Below, piece after piece: positions 39,701-53,746 of a stretch of DNA of 64,000 nt. The stretch's first letter is position 1. The number at the start of each line of letters is the position of its first letter. The translations under genes were made by a program, and so were the position numbers. Source of the DNA: Unio delphinus (Eukaryota > Mollusca > Bivalvia > Unionida > Unionidae); assembly GCA_029339505.1 (NCBI GenBank), contig JAQISU010000071.1:868001-932000 (forward strand), written 5' to 3'. The notes under the pieces were generated by a model. The model was not told where the DNA came from, did no database searches, and saw only the letters and a program-made list of their open reading frames with translations.

Positions 39701-40480
39701 ACGTAAGCTTACATGTTGTCAGATTTATCTTCATTTAGTTTGACTTACGTATATCGATACATCTTCACGAAAATAGAATAATCTAGAGATCTATCAGTCT
39801 ACGTAGATTGTCATATGTAGATAGATTAATCCCCAAGAAAGTGAATCGATCTGAATTGAACCACCGCAACGTATTTTACTATATTTGGATTGAAATATCT
39901 CGATCTGTTCTAGTAAATATGGATAGTTATAGCAATCTGATGTTGGATCTATGTTGAGATAAGCATGATAACGAAGTTGAAACATCTGTATTCAACCACA
40001 TCAACGTTTATATATGTATCTCAATTGATATAGCACGATGTAATGTGGTCTCGGTCTCTTTTTTAAATCTCCAAACTTAATCTTACATGTTGTCAGATTT
40101 ATCTTCATGTAGTTTGTTATAGATATATAGATACGTCTCCAGGTAGATGGAAATATGTAGATATATTTTAGTCTACGTAGATTGTCATATGTAGATGTAA
40201 TATTCATGTAAAGAGTGAATCTAGCTTTATTGGAAAACATCGACAAAGATAGTTGTATTTGGATTGAAATATCTCGATGTATTTTGTTTAATGTGGATAG
40301 TTATAGCTATATGTAGGTGGATATATAATGAGAGATTCAGCTGAACTAAGATGGAGTAATCTGATATCAGACATCTGAACTTTGATAGATGAATCTCGAT
40401 TGATATAGAACTATGTGATTTAGTTGCCGGCTATAGGTATGTATCCAGATATAAGCTTACATGTGTTCAGATTTATCTTC
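36725..40480 (-). repeat. Satellite spacer 2 (3756 bp)
   Basis: Ten reverse monomers. Private differences are TGTTGACAG near 37096 and TTGTAATTGG near 37635. It shares with spacer 3 a 2-bp deletion (AACGTTTATATGTATC near 39634) and GATATATTTTAGTC near 40160. Confidence 0.92.
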
Positions 40481-40731
40481 AAACGTACCAATAATACACA
40501 ACATTTTAAAGAATATCAAAAATTAGAAACTGATTTAAAAATGCTATTAAAAAAGCTTAGCAAGATACTTGGAAACAATATTGCAGTACCTTAGACTATA
40601 AAACTAACTCAAAACAAGAATGGGATAAAATTAGAGTAATAAGGGGAAAGCATATAAACAATACACCAACAATCAATAATACTAATAATTATAAAGAGCA
40701 AGCTGACTCATTAGCAAAGCACTTCCAAGCT

Positions 40732-42231
40732 ATGAGCAGTAATAAAAATCATACTAAGGAATTTCAGGATCATAGATCTAAAATTGAAATAAATAATAAA
40801 AGTACATTTTCAGATATGGGAAATAAAAAGTCCTCTTTAAATGATAAAATTACAATTAATGAATGGTATCAGGCTCTTAAAACTAAAAAGGATACATCAC
40901 CTGGAGAAGATACCATAGGATACTCAATCTACAAGAAATTACCGCTTAACTTTGTTAAAATAATACTAAATATGTATAATCAGATTTGGGAGACTGGAAA
41001 ACTACCCATTAAATGGAAAACAGCTGTAGTGATACCTATACTAAAACAAAATAAAGATAGAAACGATGTTAATTCATATCGCCCTATCTCTCTTACCAAT
41101 AATATATGTAAAATTATGGAAATAATTATTAATAATAGACTTAAGTATCACCTAGAAATTAATAATTTTATATCCAAGAATCAATGTGGTTTTAGAAATA
41201 ATAGATCTACTATAGATCAACTCATTAAATTAGAAACAGCAATCAAATTAGCTTTTAATAGTCATCAACGGAAAAATAGAAATCTTATTGCTGTATTCTT
41301 AGATATGGAAAAAGCTTTTGATTTAGTATGGACTAAAGGTCTACTAACCAAACTAAATAAGTATAGTATAACAGGCAATATATTTAATTTTATTAAAGAT
41401 TTCTTAAGTGAACGTAAAATTATAACTAGAATAGGGACAACATACTCTGAAAAGTATGTCTTAGATAATGGTACACCCCAAGGGAGTGTACTCAGCCCAA
41501 CCTTATTTAACATTATGATTAATGATCTTGATACAAATTTAGCTACACCCAATATCGATTTGTCTCAGTTTGCGGATGATAGTGCACTATGGCGCGCTGG
41601 AGATCCCAACAATCAAAAACATATTGCTGAGATACAACAAACTTTAGATAATATTGGCAGTTGGGCTGATAAATGGGGTTTTAAATTCTCTCATACAAAA
41701 ACAGTAGCAGTAGTATTCTCTCCCTTTAACTATAATAAAATATATCCTAAACTTACCCTTCAAAATCAAAACATAGTTTTTGTCAAAGTAGTTAAATTTT
41801 TAGGGATGTATTTCGATCAAAATATGAAATGGAAATATCATATTAAAGATTTAATTAGTAGATGTAACCTTGATCTTAATCTCATTAGAAGTATACAAGG
41901 CACACACTGGGGTGCTTGTCAAAATACAATTATGACCCTGTATAGATCTTTGATACGCTCCAAGATCGATTATGGGTGTCATATATATGCCACGGCATCA
42001 CCAAATCTTCTTCATAAAATTACCCAAATACAACGCAAGGCTCTACTCCTTGCAACTAAAGCCTTACCATCTACCTCAACAGAAGAATTGCAAATACTTA
42101 CTGGTGAGCCATCATTACATCTGAGAAGACAGGAACTCATGTTAAGATATGTTGCTAGACTGTCAACTCAAGATGATGCGCACCCCACTTTGAAGACAAT
42201 TAAACAGTGCACCACTTATAAAACGGGGTAA
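40732..42231 (+). pseudogene. Reverse transcriptase part of copy 3
   Basis: The 499-codon frame is translation-identical to copies 1, 2 and 4, with intact RT motifs. It ends at the shared frameshift near 42211. Confidence 0.9.
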
Positions 42232-43330
42232 ATACTCCACTTCCTTTGGTAAACAAATTTACCGACTTAAAACAAATTTACCTACTGACATATTTAATGT
42301 GCAAAAAACTAAAAATTCCATTATAATTCCATGGAGACTAAAAGCAATAAAAGTAGATATCTCTTTACAAGATAAAGGCAATAAAATACAAGATTCTCAC
42401 TATCTTAAAATGCTTGCTAATGAAAAAATAAATAATGTGTATAAAAATCATGTTAAAATATATACAGATGGCTCAAAAAAAATAGATCCTGCAAGAACAG
42501 CAGCATCATGGGTTGTACCGGAGTTAAACATTAAACAAGGCAGGCGACTACCAGATTACTGTTCTATATACAGTGTGGAGTTCTGGGCTATCCTCCAGGC
42601 ACTAAAATGGATACAACAATATAACTTAAACTCCACAAAAGTCCTAATTGTCAGTGATTCTTTAAGTGTTCTTAAAACTATTGACACAAACAACTCCAAC
42701 AGCCGAAAATTTTTCTTATATTTATTACAATATCAAATAACTAAACTCAGTACTCAAAATATTACAGTAGACTTTCTATGGGTGCCCTCGCACATAGATA
42801 TAAAAGGAAATGATTTGGCAGATCAAATTGCAAAAGAAAAACTAAATGAATTACATTATGAACCAGTACAGTATAGCCATACAGAAGTATACAAATTTAT
42901 TACTGATATGATTAATAGTGTATGGCAACAAAATTGTAATTTGTCACCTAAAGGGAGGCTACTATATAATATTATTAAAATAGTTAAAAGGAAAAATATT
43001 CCTTTAGGTAAAACAAGAACTCAACAAATTAAAATGAATAGAATAATGGTAGGAAAAACAAAACTGGCTAACAGTTTTGGTAAATATTTAGGACCTTTTC
43101 CCCATAATATTAACTGCTTTATGTGCAACCAAGTAGAAGATTTGGATCACATTTTTAATAAATGTTCTAATAACACAATAAATAGAAATATTCTTAAAAA
43201 TAAGTTAAAAATAAATAAAACAACAAAGTTATATCCAAAATTACTTAATTTAAAACAGCCAAATATACAATTAGCTACTACAAATATTATGGATTTTCTT
43301 ATAAACTCTAACTTAATGCACAAAATATAA
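42212..43330 (+). pseudogene. RNase H and zinc-knuckle part of copy 3
   Basis: Displaced frame, identical in translation to the other copies. RNase H active-site residues and zinc knuckle are retained; no usable start. Confidence 0.9.
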
Positions 43331-45235
43331 TACTGACTCTCTATGTACTTAACTGCAAGGGAATTTAAACTGGCCTGTGACTCTGATCGATACATGATAT
43401 GAGTGGGTGTCGATACTGAGTTCATAATGAACTTATACGTTTATCACGAGTCTACATTCACTCAGTATTGTGTTCCACAGAGATTACCGCTATAAACTAC
43501 TTATAGAATAGGCATATACATCTTATAATATTACTATTTAACTTAAGGCCTTTAAACTGGCCTGTGACTCTGATCGATACATGATATGGGTGGGTGTCGA
43601 TATTGAGTTCATAATGAGCTTATACGTTTATCACGAGTCTACATTCACTCAATATTGTGTTCTACAGAGATCACCGCTATAATCTATTTATAGAATAGGA
43701 TTATACAACATTGACATAGCCTGTAACCCTGATGGGACTGTAAAAAAGATGGATGTCGATATTGAGTTCTCCATGAACTTATACGCTGATAGCGAGTTTA
43801 CACTCATCTAGGATTGTAGACCTGTCAGGGAATACCGCTTGAGTGTTAATTTCAAACTGTAGTCTGTATTCAAACAATTAACACCACTACTTACCACTTT
43901 CCAACTGTTAGAACAAAGTCATTGGCACTTGATATTCAAAAAGAACAATAAAAACTTTATACAAAGTGTGGACAGCTTAAGAATATCAATGGAATTCATG
44001 GCGCTATCTATGATGACAATGGAAACGTGGAGGACAGACTACAGATTCTCAGGATACTTCAACAGCCCTTCTCAGGGCTATTTAATGTTTTATGTTATAA
44101 CTCTAGTTCTTTAAATATTGTGTTATAATAATAGTTCTAATTTGGTTATTACTTATTATTGTTCTTGTTCCGTTTTCGTTTTTTCAATTCTTATTCATTG
44201 TTCTTGTTTGTTTTATTCTTGTTACTTATTCTTAATAATTAATTGCTTTATACTTATGTATTTAATATAATTGTTAAATGTTATTGTTGTACTTGTCTTG
44301 TAATGTTACTTTTCCTCCCCTCTGTGATTCTTGGGAATAGGGGAAGACTAGTGAAACAGTAGGGACACAGGCCTTTTCTATTTAGAGATCGCCTGGATTG
44401 GTGTACGCACATGTATACAGTCAGGTGTACCTCTGTGTCTAATCCTATCAGTCTCTCTGGGACGCTGGTGTTGACTCATTTCCCTTCTTTCTCTAAAATC
44501 TATATGTCCTTGTCTTGTTAAATGTTTATTTTCTATAGTGAATTCTCAACTCGATTGGTATCAGAGAATTCCATTTGGCTGACCAAACACTAATCTCCAA
44601 TATGGCTTTTTTGGACCACACCCAATCAAAATTTAAAACTTAAATAACCTACCAAGATCAAACTTACATAGTCACTTTGACACATTCGTGTAGGTATTTT
44701 GTTTTTTCTTAGGGTAAAAATTCTTCAAAGGAACTTTTACCGATAGGATGGTGGAGATTATATAGTATACTAAATACTTACGTTAGGGAATAGCGATAAG
44801 TGATAGGAAATTCGTAACTCATATAGCTTGACGCAATTACACAGGTGGCTTACACATATGGTTGCAGTACCTTGGAGCCCTGACTTGGACCTTTCCGCCT
44901 TTTCCGAGTCCGGACATAAACATTACTAGCGAAGCGGGACAACTTTTTCCTTTGCTACCATTGCTCTGATTGGTATCTAGAGTAGGGTGGGTGTGTGTAG
45001 TGCCATTCCTACCCACCTGAAAGGCTATCATTTCCCTTGATAGTTACTTTTTAGTAATTCAGGGGAACGCCTATCAATGACTAAAATATGGTGCAATTAA
45101 GCACTTGAACCCTAAGGGGAGGGAGTGCTCTTCCCCTCCCTGAAGGAACTAAATGGACACCGATATGGTGTCTATAAAAGCTGCACATATGTCTCTAGTA
45201 GACGGTTGCAGCTATAAAATACCCAAGTCAGTCAG
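43331..45235 (+). other. 3' untranslated region of copy 3
   Basis: Repeats from 43364 to about 43841; small hairpin 44064-44079; terminal hairpin cluster 45100-45213 with the full-length C-rich stretch; TCAG tail. Confidence 0.7.
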
Positions 45236-48200
45236 TCAGATTTATCTTCATGTAGTTTGACATACGTATATCGATACATCTTCACGAAGATGGAATAATG
45301 TAGAGATCTATCAGTCTAGGGAGATTGTCATATGTAGATAGATTTATCCCCAAGAATGTGAATCTATCTGAATTGAACCACCGCAACGTATATAACTATA
45401 TTTGGATTGAAATATCTCGATCTGTTCTAGTAAATATGGATAGTTATAGTTATGTTCTTTTGGAAATGTGTTGAGATAACCATGATAACGAAGCTTGAAG
45501 CTTCTGTATTCAAACCACATCAACGTTTATATATGTATATCGGTTAATATAGTACGATTTAATTTGGTTTCGGTCTACAGATGTATCTCCAAACGTAAGC
45601 TTACATGTTGTCAGATTTATCTTCATGTAGTTTGACATACGTATATCGATACATCTTCACGAAGATGGATTAATGTAGAGATATATCAGTCTAGGGAGAT
45701 TGTCATATGTAGATAGATTTATCCCCAAGAAAGTGAATCTACCTGAATTGAACCACCGCAACGTATATAACTATATTTGGATTGAAATATCTCAATCTGT
45801 TCTGGTAAATATAGATAGTTATAGCTATCTTATATTGGATATATGTTGAGATAAGCATGATAACGAAGTTTGAAACATCTGTATTCAGCTACATCAACGT
45901 TTATATATGAATCTCAATTGATATAGCACGATGTAATTTGGTCTCGGTCTACGGATAAATCTACAAAAGTAATCTTACATGTTGTCAGATTTATCTTCAT
46001 GTAGTTTGTTATAGGTATATAGATACGTCTGAACGTAGATGGAAATATGTAGATATATATTAGTCTACGTTGATTGTCATATGTAGATGTAATATTCATG
46101 TGAAGGGTGAATCTAGCTGAATTGGAAAACATCGACAAAGATAGTTGTATTTGGATTGAAATATATCGATGTATTTTGTTTAATGTGGATAGTTATAGCT
46201 ATGTGTAGGTGGATATATAATGAGAGATGCAGCTTAACTAAGATGGAGTAATCTGATATCAGTCATCTCAACTTTGATAGATGAAACTCGATTGATATAG
46301 AACTATTTGATTTCCTTGCCGGCTATAGATATGTCTCCAGACATAAGCTTATATGTTGTCAGATTTATCTTCATGTAGTTTGACATACGTATATCGATAC
46401 ATCTTCACGAAGATGGAATAATGTATGGATCTATCAGTCTACGTAGATTGTCATATGTAAATAGATTTATCCCCAAGAATGTGAATCTATCTGAATTGAA
46501 CTACCGCAACGTATATAACTATATTCGGATTGAAATATCTCGATCTGTTCTGGTAAATATGGAGAGTTATAGCTATCTGATGTTGGATATATGTTGAGAT
46601 AAGCATGATAACGAAGTTTGAAACATCTGTATTCAACCACATCAATGTTGATATATGTAACTTGATTGATATAGCACGATGTAATTTGGTTTCGATCTAC
46701 AGATATATCTCCAAACGCAATCTTACATGTTGTCAGATTTATCTTCATGTAGTTTGTTATAGGTATATATATACGTAATGCACGTAGATGGAAAAACGTA
46801 GATATATATAAGTCTACGTAGATTGTCAAATGTAGATGTAATATTCATGTAAAGTGTGAATCTAGCTGAATTGGAAAACATCGAGAAAGATAGTTGTATT
46901 TGGATTGAAATATCTCGATGTATTTTGTTTAATGCGGATAGTTATAGCTATGTGTAGGTGGATATATAATGAGAGATGCAGCTTAACTAAGATGGAGTAA
47001 TCTGATATCAGACATCTCAACTTTGATAGCTGAATCTCGATTGATATAGAACTATGTGATTTGGTTGCCGGCTATAGATATGTCACCAGACATAAGCTTA
47101 CATGTTGTCAGATTTATCTGCATGTAGTTTGACATACGTATATCGATACATCTTCACAAAGATGGAATAATGTATAGATCTATCAGTCTACATATATTGT
47201 CATATGTAGATAGATTTATCTCCAAGAATGTGAATCTATCTGAATTGAACCACCGCAATGTATATAACTATATTTGGATTGAAATATCTCAATCTGTTCT
47301 AGTTAATATGGATAGTTATAGTTATGTTCTTTTGGATATGTGTTGAGAAAAGCATGATAACGAAGCTTGAAACATCTGTATTCAAACCACATCAACGTTT
47401 ATATATGTAACTCGGTTGATATAGCACGATTAAATTTGGTTTCGGTCTACAGATATATCTCCAAAGGTAATCTTACATGTTGTCAGATTTATCTTCATGT
47501 ATTTTGTTATAGGTATATAGATACGTATGCACGTAGATGGAAATACGTAGATATATATAAGTCTACGTAGATTGTCATATGTAGATGTGATATTCATGTA
47601 AAGAGTGAATCTAGCTGAAATGGAAAACATCGACAAAGATAGTTGTATTTAGATTGAAATATCTCCATGTATTTTGTTTAATGTGGATAGTTATAGCTAT
47701 GTGTAGGTGGATATATAATGAGAGATGCAGCTTAACTAAGATGGAGTAATCTGATATCAGACATCTCAACTTTGATAGCTGAATCTCGATTGGTATAGAA
47801 CTATGTGATTTGGTTGCCGGCTATAGATATGTCTCCAGACATAGGCTTACATGTTCTCAGATTTATCTGCATGTAGTTTGACATACGTATATCGATACAT
47901 CTTCACGAAGATGGAATAATGTAGAGATCTATCAGTCTACGTAGATTGTCATATGTAGATAGATTTATCTCCAAGAAAGTGAATCTATCTGAATTGAACC
48001 AACGCTACGTAAATAACTATATTTGGATTGAAATATATCGATCTATTCTAGTAAATATGAATAGTTATAGTTATTTTCTGTTGAATATGTGTTGAGATAA
48101 GCATGATAACGAAGCTTGAAACATCTGTATTCAAACCACATCAACGTTTATATGTATCTTGATTGACATAGCACGATTTAATTTGGTTTCGGTCTACAGA

Positions 48201-48991
48201 TATATCTCCAAACGTAAGCTTACATGTTGTCAGATTTATCTTCATTTAGTTTGACTTACGTATATCGATACATCTTCACGAAAATAGAATAATCTAGAGA
48301 TCTATCAGTCTACGTAGATTGTCATATGTAGATAGATTAATCCCCAAGAAAGTGAATCGATCTGAATTGAACCACCGCAACGTATTTTACTATATTTGGA
48401 TTGAAATATCTCGATCTGTTCTAGTAAATATGGATAGTTATAGCAATCTGATGTTGGATCTATGTTGAGATAAGCATGATAACGAAGTTGAAACATCTGT
48501 ATTCAACCACATCAACGTTTATATATGTATCTCAATTGATATAGCACGATGTAATGTGGTCTCGGTCTCTTTTTTAAATCTCCAAACTTAATCTTACATG
48601 TTGTCAGATTTATCTTCATGTAGTTTGTTATAGATATATAGATACGTCTCCAGGTAGATGGAAATATGTAGATATATTTTAGTCTACGTAGATTGTCATA
48701 TGTAGATGTAATATTCATGTAAAGAGTGAATCTAGCTTTATTGGAAAACATCGACAAAGATAGTTGTATTTGGATTGAAATATCTCGATGTATTTTGTTT
48801 AATGTGGATAGTTATAGCTATATGTAGGTGGATATATAATGAGAGATTCAGCTGAACTAAGATGGAGTAATCTGATATCAGACATCTGAACTTTGATAGA
48901 TGAATCTCGATTGATATAGAACTATGTGATTTAGTTGCCGGCTATAGGTATGTATCCAGATATAAGCTTACATGTGTTCAGATTTATCTTC
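45236..48991 (-). repeat. Satellite spacer 3 (3756 bp)
   Basis: Nearly identical to spacer 2 (same 2-bp deletion near 48150, same TTTTAGTC variant near 48677) but without spacer 2's private changes. Spacers 2 and 3 are therefore sister duplicates. Confidence 0.92.
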
Positions 48992-49242
48992 AAACGTACC
49001 AATAATACACAACATTTTAAAGAATATCAAAAATTAGAAACTGATTTAAAAATGCTATTAAAAAAGCTTAGCAAGATACTTGGAAACAATATTGCAGTAC
49101 CTTAGACTATAAAACTAACTCAAAACAAGAATGGGATAAAATTAGAGTAATAAGGGGAAAGCATATAAACAATACACCAACAATCAATAATACTAATAAT
49201 TATAAAGAGCAAGCTGACTCATTAGCAAAGCACTTCCAAGCT

Positions 49243-50742
49243 ATGAGCAGTAATAAAAATCATACTAAGGAATTTCAGGATCATAGATCTAAAATTGAAA
49301 TAAATAATAAAAGTACATTTTCAGATATGGGAAATAAAAAGTCCTCTTTAAATGATAAAATTACAATTAATGAATGGTATCAGGCTCTTAAAACTAAAAA
49401 GGATACATCACCTGGAGAAGATACCATAGGATACTCAATCTACAAGAAATTACCGCTTAACTTTGTTAAAATAATACTAAATATGTATAATCAGATTTGG
49501 GAGACTGGAAAACTACCCATTAAATGGAAAACAGCTGTAGTGATACCTATACTAAAACAAAATAAAGATAGAAACGATGTTAATTCATATCGCCCTATCT
49601 CTCTTACCAATAATATATGTAAAATTATGGAAATAATTATTAATAATAGACTTAAGTATCACCTAGAAATTAATAATTTTATATCCAAGAATCAATGTGG
49701 TTTTAGAAATAATAGATCTACTATAGATCAACTCATTAAATTAGAAACAGCAATCAAATTAGCTTTTAATAGTCATCAACGGAAAAATAGAAATCTTATT
49801 GCTGTATTCTTAGATATGGAAAAAGCTTTTGATTTAGTATGGACTAAAGGTCTACTAACCAAACTAAATAAGTATAGTATAACAGGCAATATATTTAATT
49901 TTATTAAAGATTTCTTAAGTGAACGTAAAATTATAACTAGAATAGGGACAACATACTCTGAAAAGTATGTCTTAGATAATGGTACACCCCAAGGGAGTGT
50001 ACTCAGCCCAACCTTATTTAACATTATGATTAATGATCTTGATACAAATTTAGCTACACCCAATATCGATTTGTCTCAGTTTGCGGATGATAGTGCACTA
50101 TGGCGCGCTGGAGATCCCAACAATCAAAAACATATTGCTGAGATACAACAAACTTTAGATAATATTGGCAGTTGGGCTGATAAATGGGGTTTTAAATTCT
50201 CTCATACAAAAACAGTAGCAGTAGTATTCTCTCCCTTTAACTATAATAAAATATATCCTAAACTTACCCTTCAAAATCAAAACATAGTTTTTGTCAAAGT
50301 AGTTAAATTTTTAGGGATGTATTTCGATCAAAATATGAAATGGAAATATCATATTAAAGATTTAATTAGTAGATGTAACCTTGATCTTAATCTCATTAGA
50401 AGTATACAAGGCACACACTGGGGTGCTTGTCAAAATACAATTATGACCCTGTATAGATCTTTGATACGCTCCAAGATCGATTATGGGTGTCATATATATG
50501 CCACGGCATCACCAAATCTTCTTCATAAAATTACCCAAATACAACGCAAGGCTCTACTCCTTGCAACTAAAGCCTTACCATCTACCTCAACAGAAGAATT
50601 GCAAATACTTACTGGTGAGCCATCATTACATCTGAGAAGACAGGAACTCATGTTAAGATATGTTGCTAGACTGTCAACTCAAGATGATGCGCACCCCACT
50701 TTGAAGACAATTAAACAGTGCACCACTTATAAAACGGGGTAA
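49243..50742 (+). pseudogene. Reverse transcriptase part of copy 4
   Basis: 499-codon frame with the full RT motif set, translation-identical to copies 1-3 and cut by the shared frameshift near 50722. Confidence 0.9.
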
Positions 50743-51841
50743 ATACTCCACTTCCTTTGGTAAACAAATTTACCGACTTAAAACAAATTTACCTACTGAC
50801 ATATTTAATGTGCAAAAAACTAAAAATTCCATTATAATTCCATGGAGACTAAAAGCAATAAAAGTAGATATCTCTTTACAAGATAAAGGCAATAAAATAC
50901 AAGATTCTCACTATCTTAAAATGCTTGCTAATGAAAAAATAAATAATGTGTATAAAAATCATGTTAAAATATATACAGATGGCTCAAAAAAAATAGATCC
51001 TGCAAGAACAGCAGCATCATGGGTTGTACCGGAGTTAAACATTAAACAAGGCAGGCGACTACCAGATTACTGTTCTATATACAGTGTGGAGTTCTGGGCT
51101 ATCCTCCAGGCACTAAAATGGATACAACAATATAACTTAAACTCCACAAAAGTCCTAATTGTCAGTGATTCTTTAAGTGTTCTTAAAACTATTGACACAA
51201 ACAACTCCAACAGCCGAAAATTTTTCTTATATTTATTACAATATCAAATAACTAAACTCAGTACTCAAAATATTACAGTAGACTTTCTATGGGTGCCCTC
51301 GCACATAGATATAAAAGGAAATGATTTGGCAGATCAAATTGCAAAAGAAAAACTAAATGAATTACATTATGAACCAGTACAGTATAGCCATACAGAAGTA
51401 TACAAATTTATTACTGATATGATTAATAGTGTATGGCAACAAAATTGTAATTTGTCACCTAAAGGGAGGCTACTATATAATATTATTAAAATAGTTAAAA
51501 GGAAAAATATTCCTTTAGGTAAAACAAGAACTCAACAAATTAAAATGAATAGAATAATGGTAGGAAAAACAAAACTGGCTAACAGTTTTGGTAAATATTT
51601 AGGACCTTTTCCCCATAATATTAACTGCTTTATGTGCAACCAAGTAGAAGATTTGGATCACATTTTTAATAAATGTTCTAATAACACAATAAATAGAAAT
51701 ATTCTTAAAAATAAGTTAAAAATAAATAAAACAACAAAGTTATATCCAAAATTACTTAATTTAAAACAGCCAAATATACAATTAGCTACTACAAATATTA
51801 TGGATTTTCTTATAAACTCTAACTTAATGCACAAAATATAA
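50723..51841 (+). pseudogene. RNase H and zinc-knuckle part of copy 4
   Basis: Displaced frame with intact RNase H residues and C-terminal zinc knuckle. As in copies 1-3, it can be reached only by frameshifting. Confidence 0.9.
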
Positions 51842-53746
51842 TACTGACTCTCTATGTACTTAACTGCAAGGGAATTTAAACTGGCCTGTGACTCTGATCG
51901 ATACATGATATGAGTGGGTGTCGATACTGAGTTCATAATGAACTTATACGTTTATCACGAGTCTACATTCACTCAGTATTGTGTTCCACAGAGATTACCG
52001 CTATAAACTACTTATAGAATAGGCATATACATCTTATAATATTACTATTTAACTTAAGGCCTTTAAACTGGCCTGTGACTCTGATCGATACATGATATGG
52101 GTGGGTGTCGATATTGAGTTCATAATGAGCTTATACGTTTATCACGAGTCTACATTCACTCAATATTGTGTTCTACAGAGATCACCGCTATAATCTATTT
52201 ATAGAATAGGATTATACAACATTGACATAGCCTGTAACCCTGATGGGACTGTAAAAAAGATGGATGTCGATATTGAGTTCTCCATGAACTTATACGCTGA
52301 TAGCGAGTTTACACTCATCTAGGATTGTAGACCTGTCAGGGAATACCGCTTGAGTGTTAATTTCAAACTGTAGTCTGTATTCAAACAATTAACACCACTA
52401 CTTACCACTTTCCAACTGTTAGAACAAAGTCATTGGCACTTGATATTCAAAAAGAACAATAAAAACTTTATACAAAGTGTGGACAGCTTAAGAATATCAA
52501 TGGAATTCATGGCGCTATCTATGATGACAATGGAAACGTGGAGGACAGACTACAGATTCTCAGGATACTTCAACAGCCCTTCTCAGGGCTATTTAATGTT
52601 TTATGTTATAACTCTAGTTCTTTAAATATTGTGTTATAATAATAGTTCTAATTTGGTTATTACTTATTATTGTTCTTGTTCCGTTTTCGTTTTTTCAATT
52701 CTTATTCATTGTTCTTGTTTGTTTTATTCTTGTTACTTATTCTTAATAATTAATTGCTTTATACTTATGTATTTAATATAATTGTTAAATGTTATTGTTG
52801 TACTTGTCTTGTAATGTTACTTTTCCTCCCCTCTGTGATTCTTGGGAATAGGGGAAGACTAGTGAAACAGTAGGGACACAGGCCTTTTCTATTTAGAGAT
52901 CGCCTGGATTGGTGTACGCACATGTATACAGTCAGGTGTACCTCTGTGTCTAATCCTATCAGTCTCTCTGGGACGCTGGTGTTGACTCATTTCCCTTCTT
53001 TCTCTAAAATCTATATGTCCTTGTCTTGTTAAATGTTTATTTTCTATAGTGAATTCTCAACTCGATTGGTATCAGAGAATTCCATTTGGCTGACCAAACA
53101 CTAATCTCCAATATGGCTTTTTTGGACCACACCCAATCAAAATTTAAAACTTAAATAACCTACCAAGATCAAACTTACATAGTCACTTTGACACATTCGT
53201 GTAGGTATTTTGTTTTTTCTTAGGGTAAAAATTCTTCAAAGGAACTTTTACCGATAGGATGGTGGAGATTATATAGTATACTAAATACTTACGTTAGGGA
53301 ATAGCGATAAGTGATAGGAAATTCGTAACTCATATAGCTTGACGCAATTACACAGGTGGCTTACACATATGGTTGCAGTACCTTGGAGCCCTGACTTGGA
53401 CCTTTCCGCCTTTTCCGAGTCCGGACATAAACATTACTAGCGAAGCGGGACAACTTTTTCCTTTGCTACCATTGCTCTGATTGGTATCTAGAGTAGGGTG
53501 GGTGTGTGTAGTGCCATTCCTACCCACCTGAAAGGCTATCATTTCCCTTGATAGTTACTTTTTAGTAATTCAGGGGAACGCCTATCAATGACTAAAATAT
53601 GGTGCAATTAAGCACTTGAACCCTAAGGGGAGGGAGTGCTCTTCCCCTCCCTGAAGGAACTAAATGGACACCGATATGGTGTCTATAAAAGCTGCACATA
53701 TGTCTCTAGTAGACGGTTGCAGCTATAAAATACCCAAGTCAGTCAG
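51842..53746 (+). other. 3' untranslated region of copy 4
   Basis: Repeats from 51875 to about 52352; small hairpin 52575-52590; terminal hairpin cluster 53611-53724; TCAG tail. Confidence 0.7.

Larger units (their letters stand above)
40481..45235 (+). mobile_element. Non-LTR retrotransposon copy 3 (4755 bp)
   Basis: As copy 2, but with a 1-base deletion in the A-run at about 40537 (GATTTAAAAATGC), shared only with copy 4. This throws the first 19 codons out of frame with the RT and takes the early TAG out of their frame. Target motif at 40467-40480 and 45236-45249. Confidence 0.92.
48992..53746 (+). mobile_element. Non-LTR retrotransposon copy 4 (4755 bp)
   Basis: Shares the 1-base A-run deletion with copy 3 and the 5-bp frameshift with copies 1-3. 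Target motif at 48978-48991 and 53747-53760. Copies 3 and 4 look like the youngest pair in the window. Confidence 0.92.
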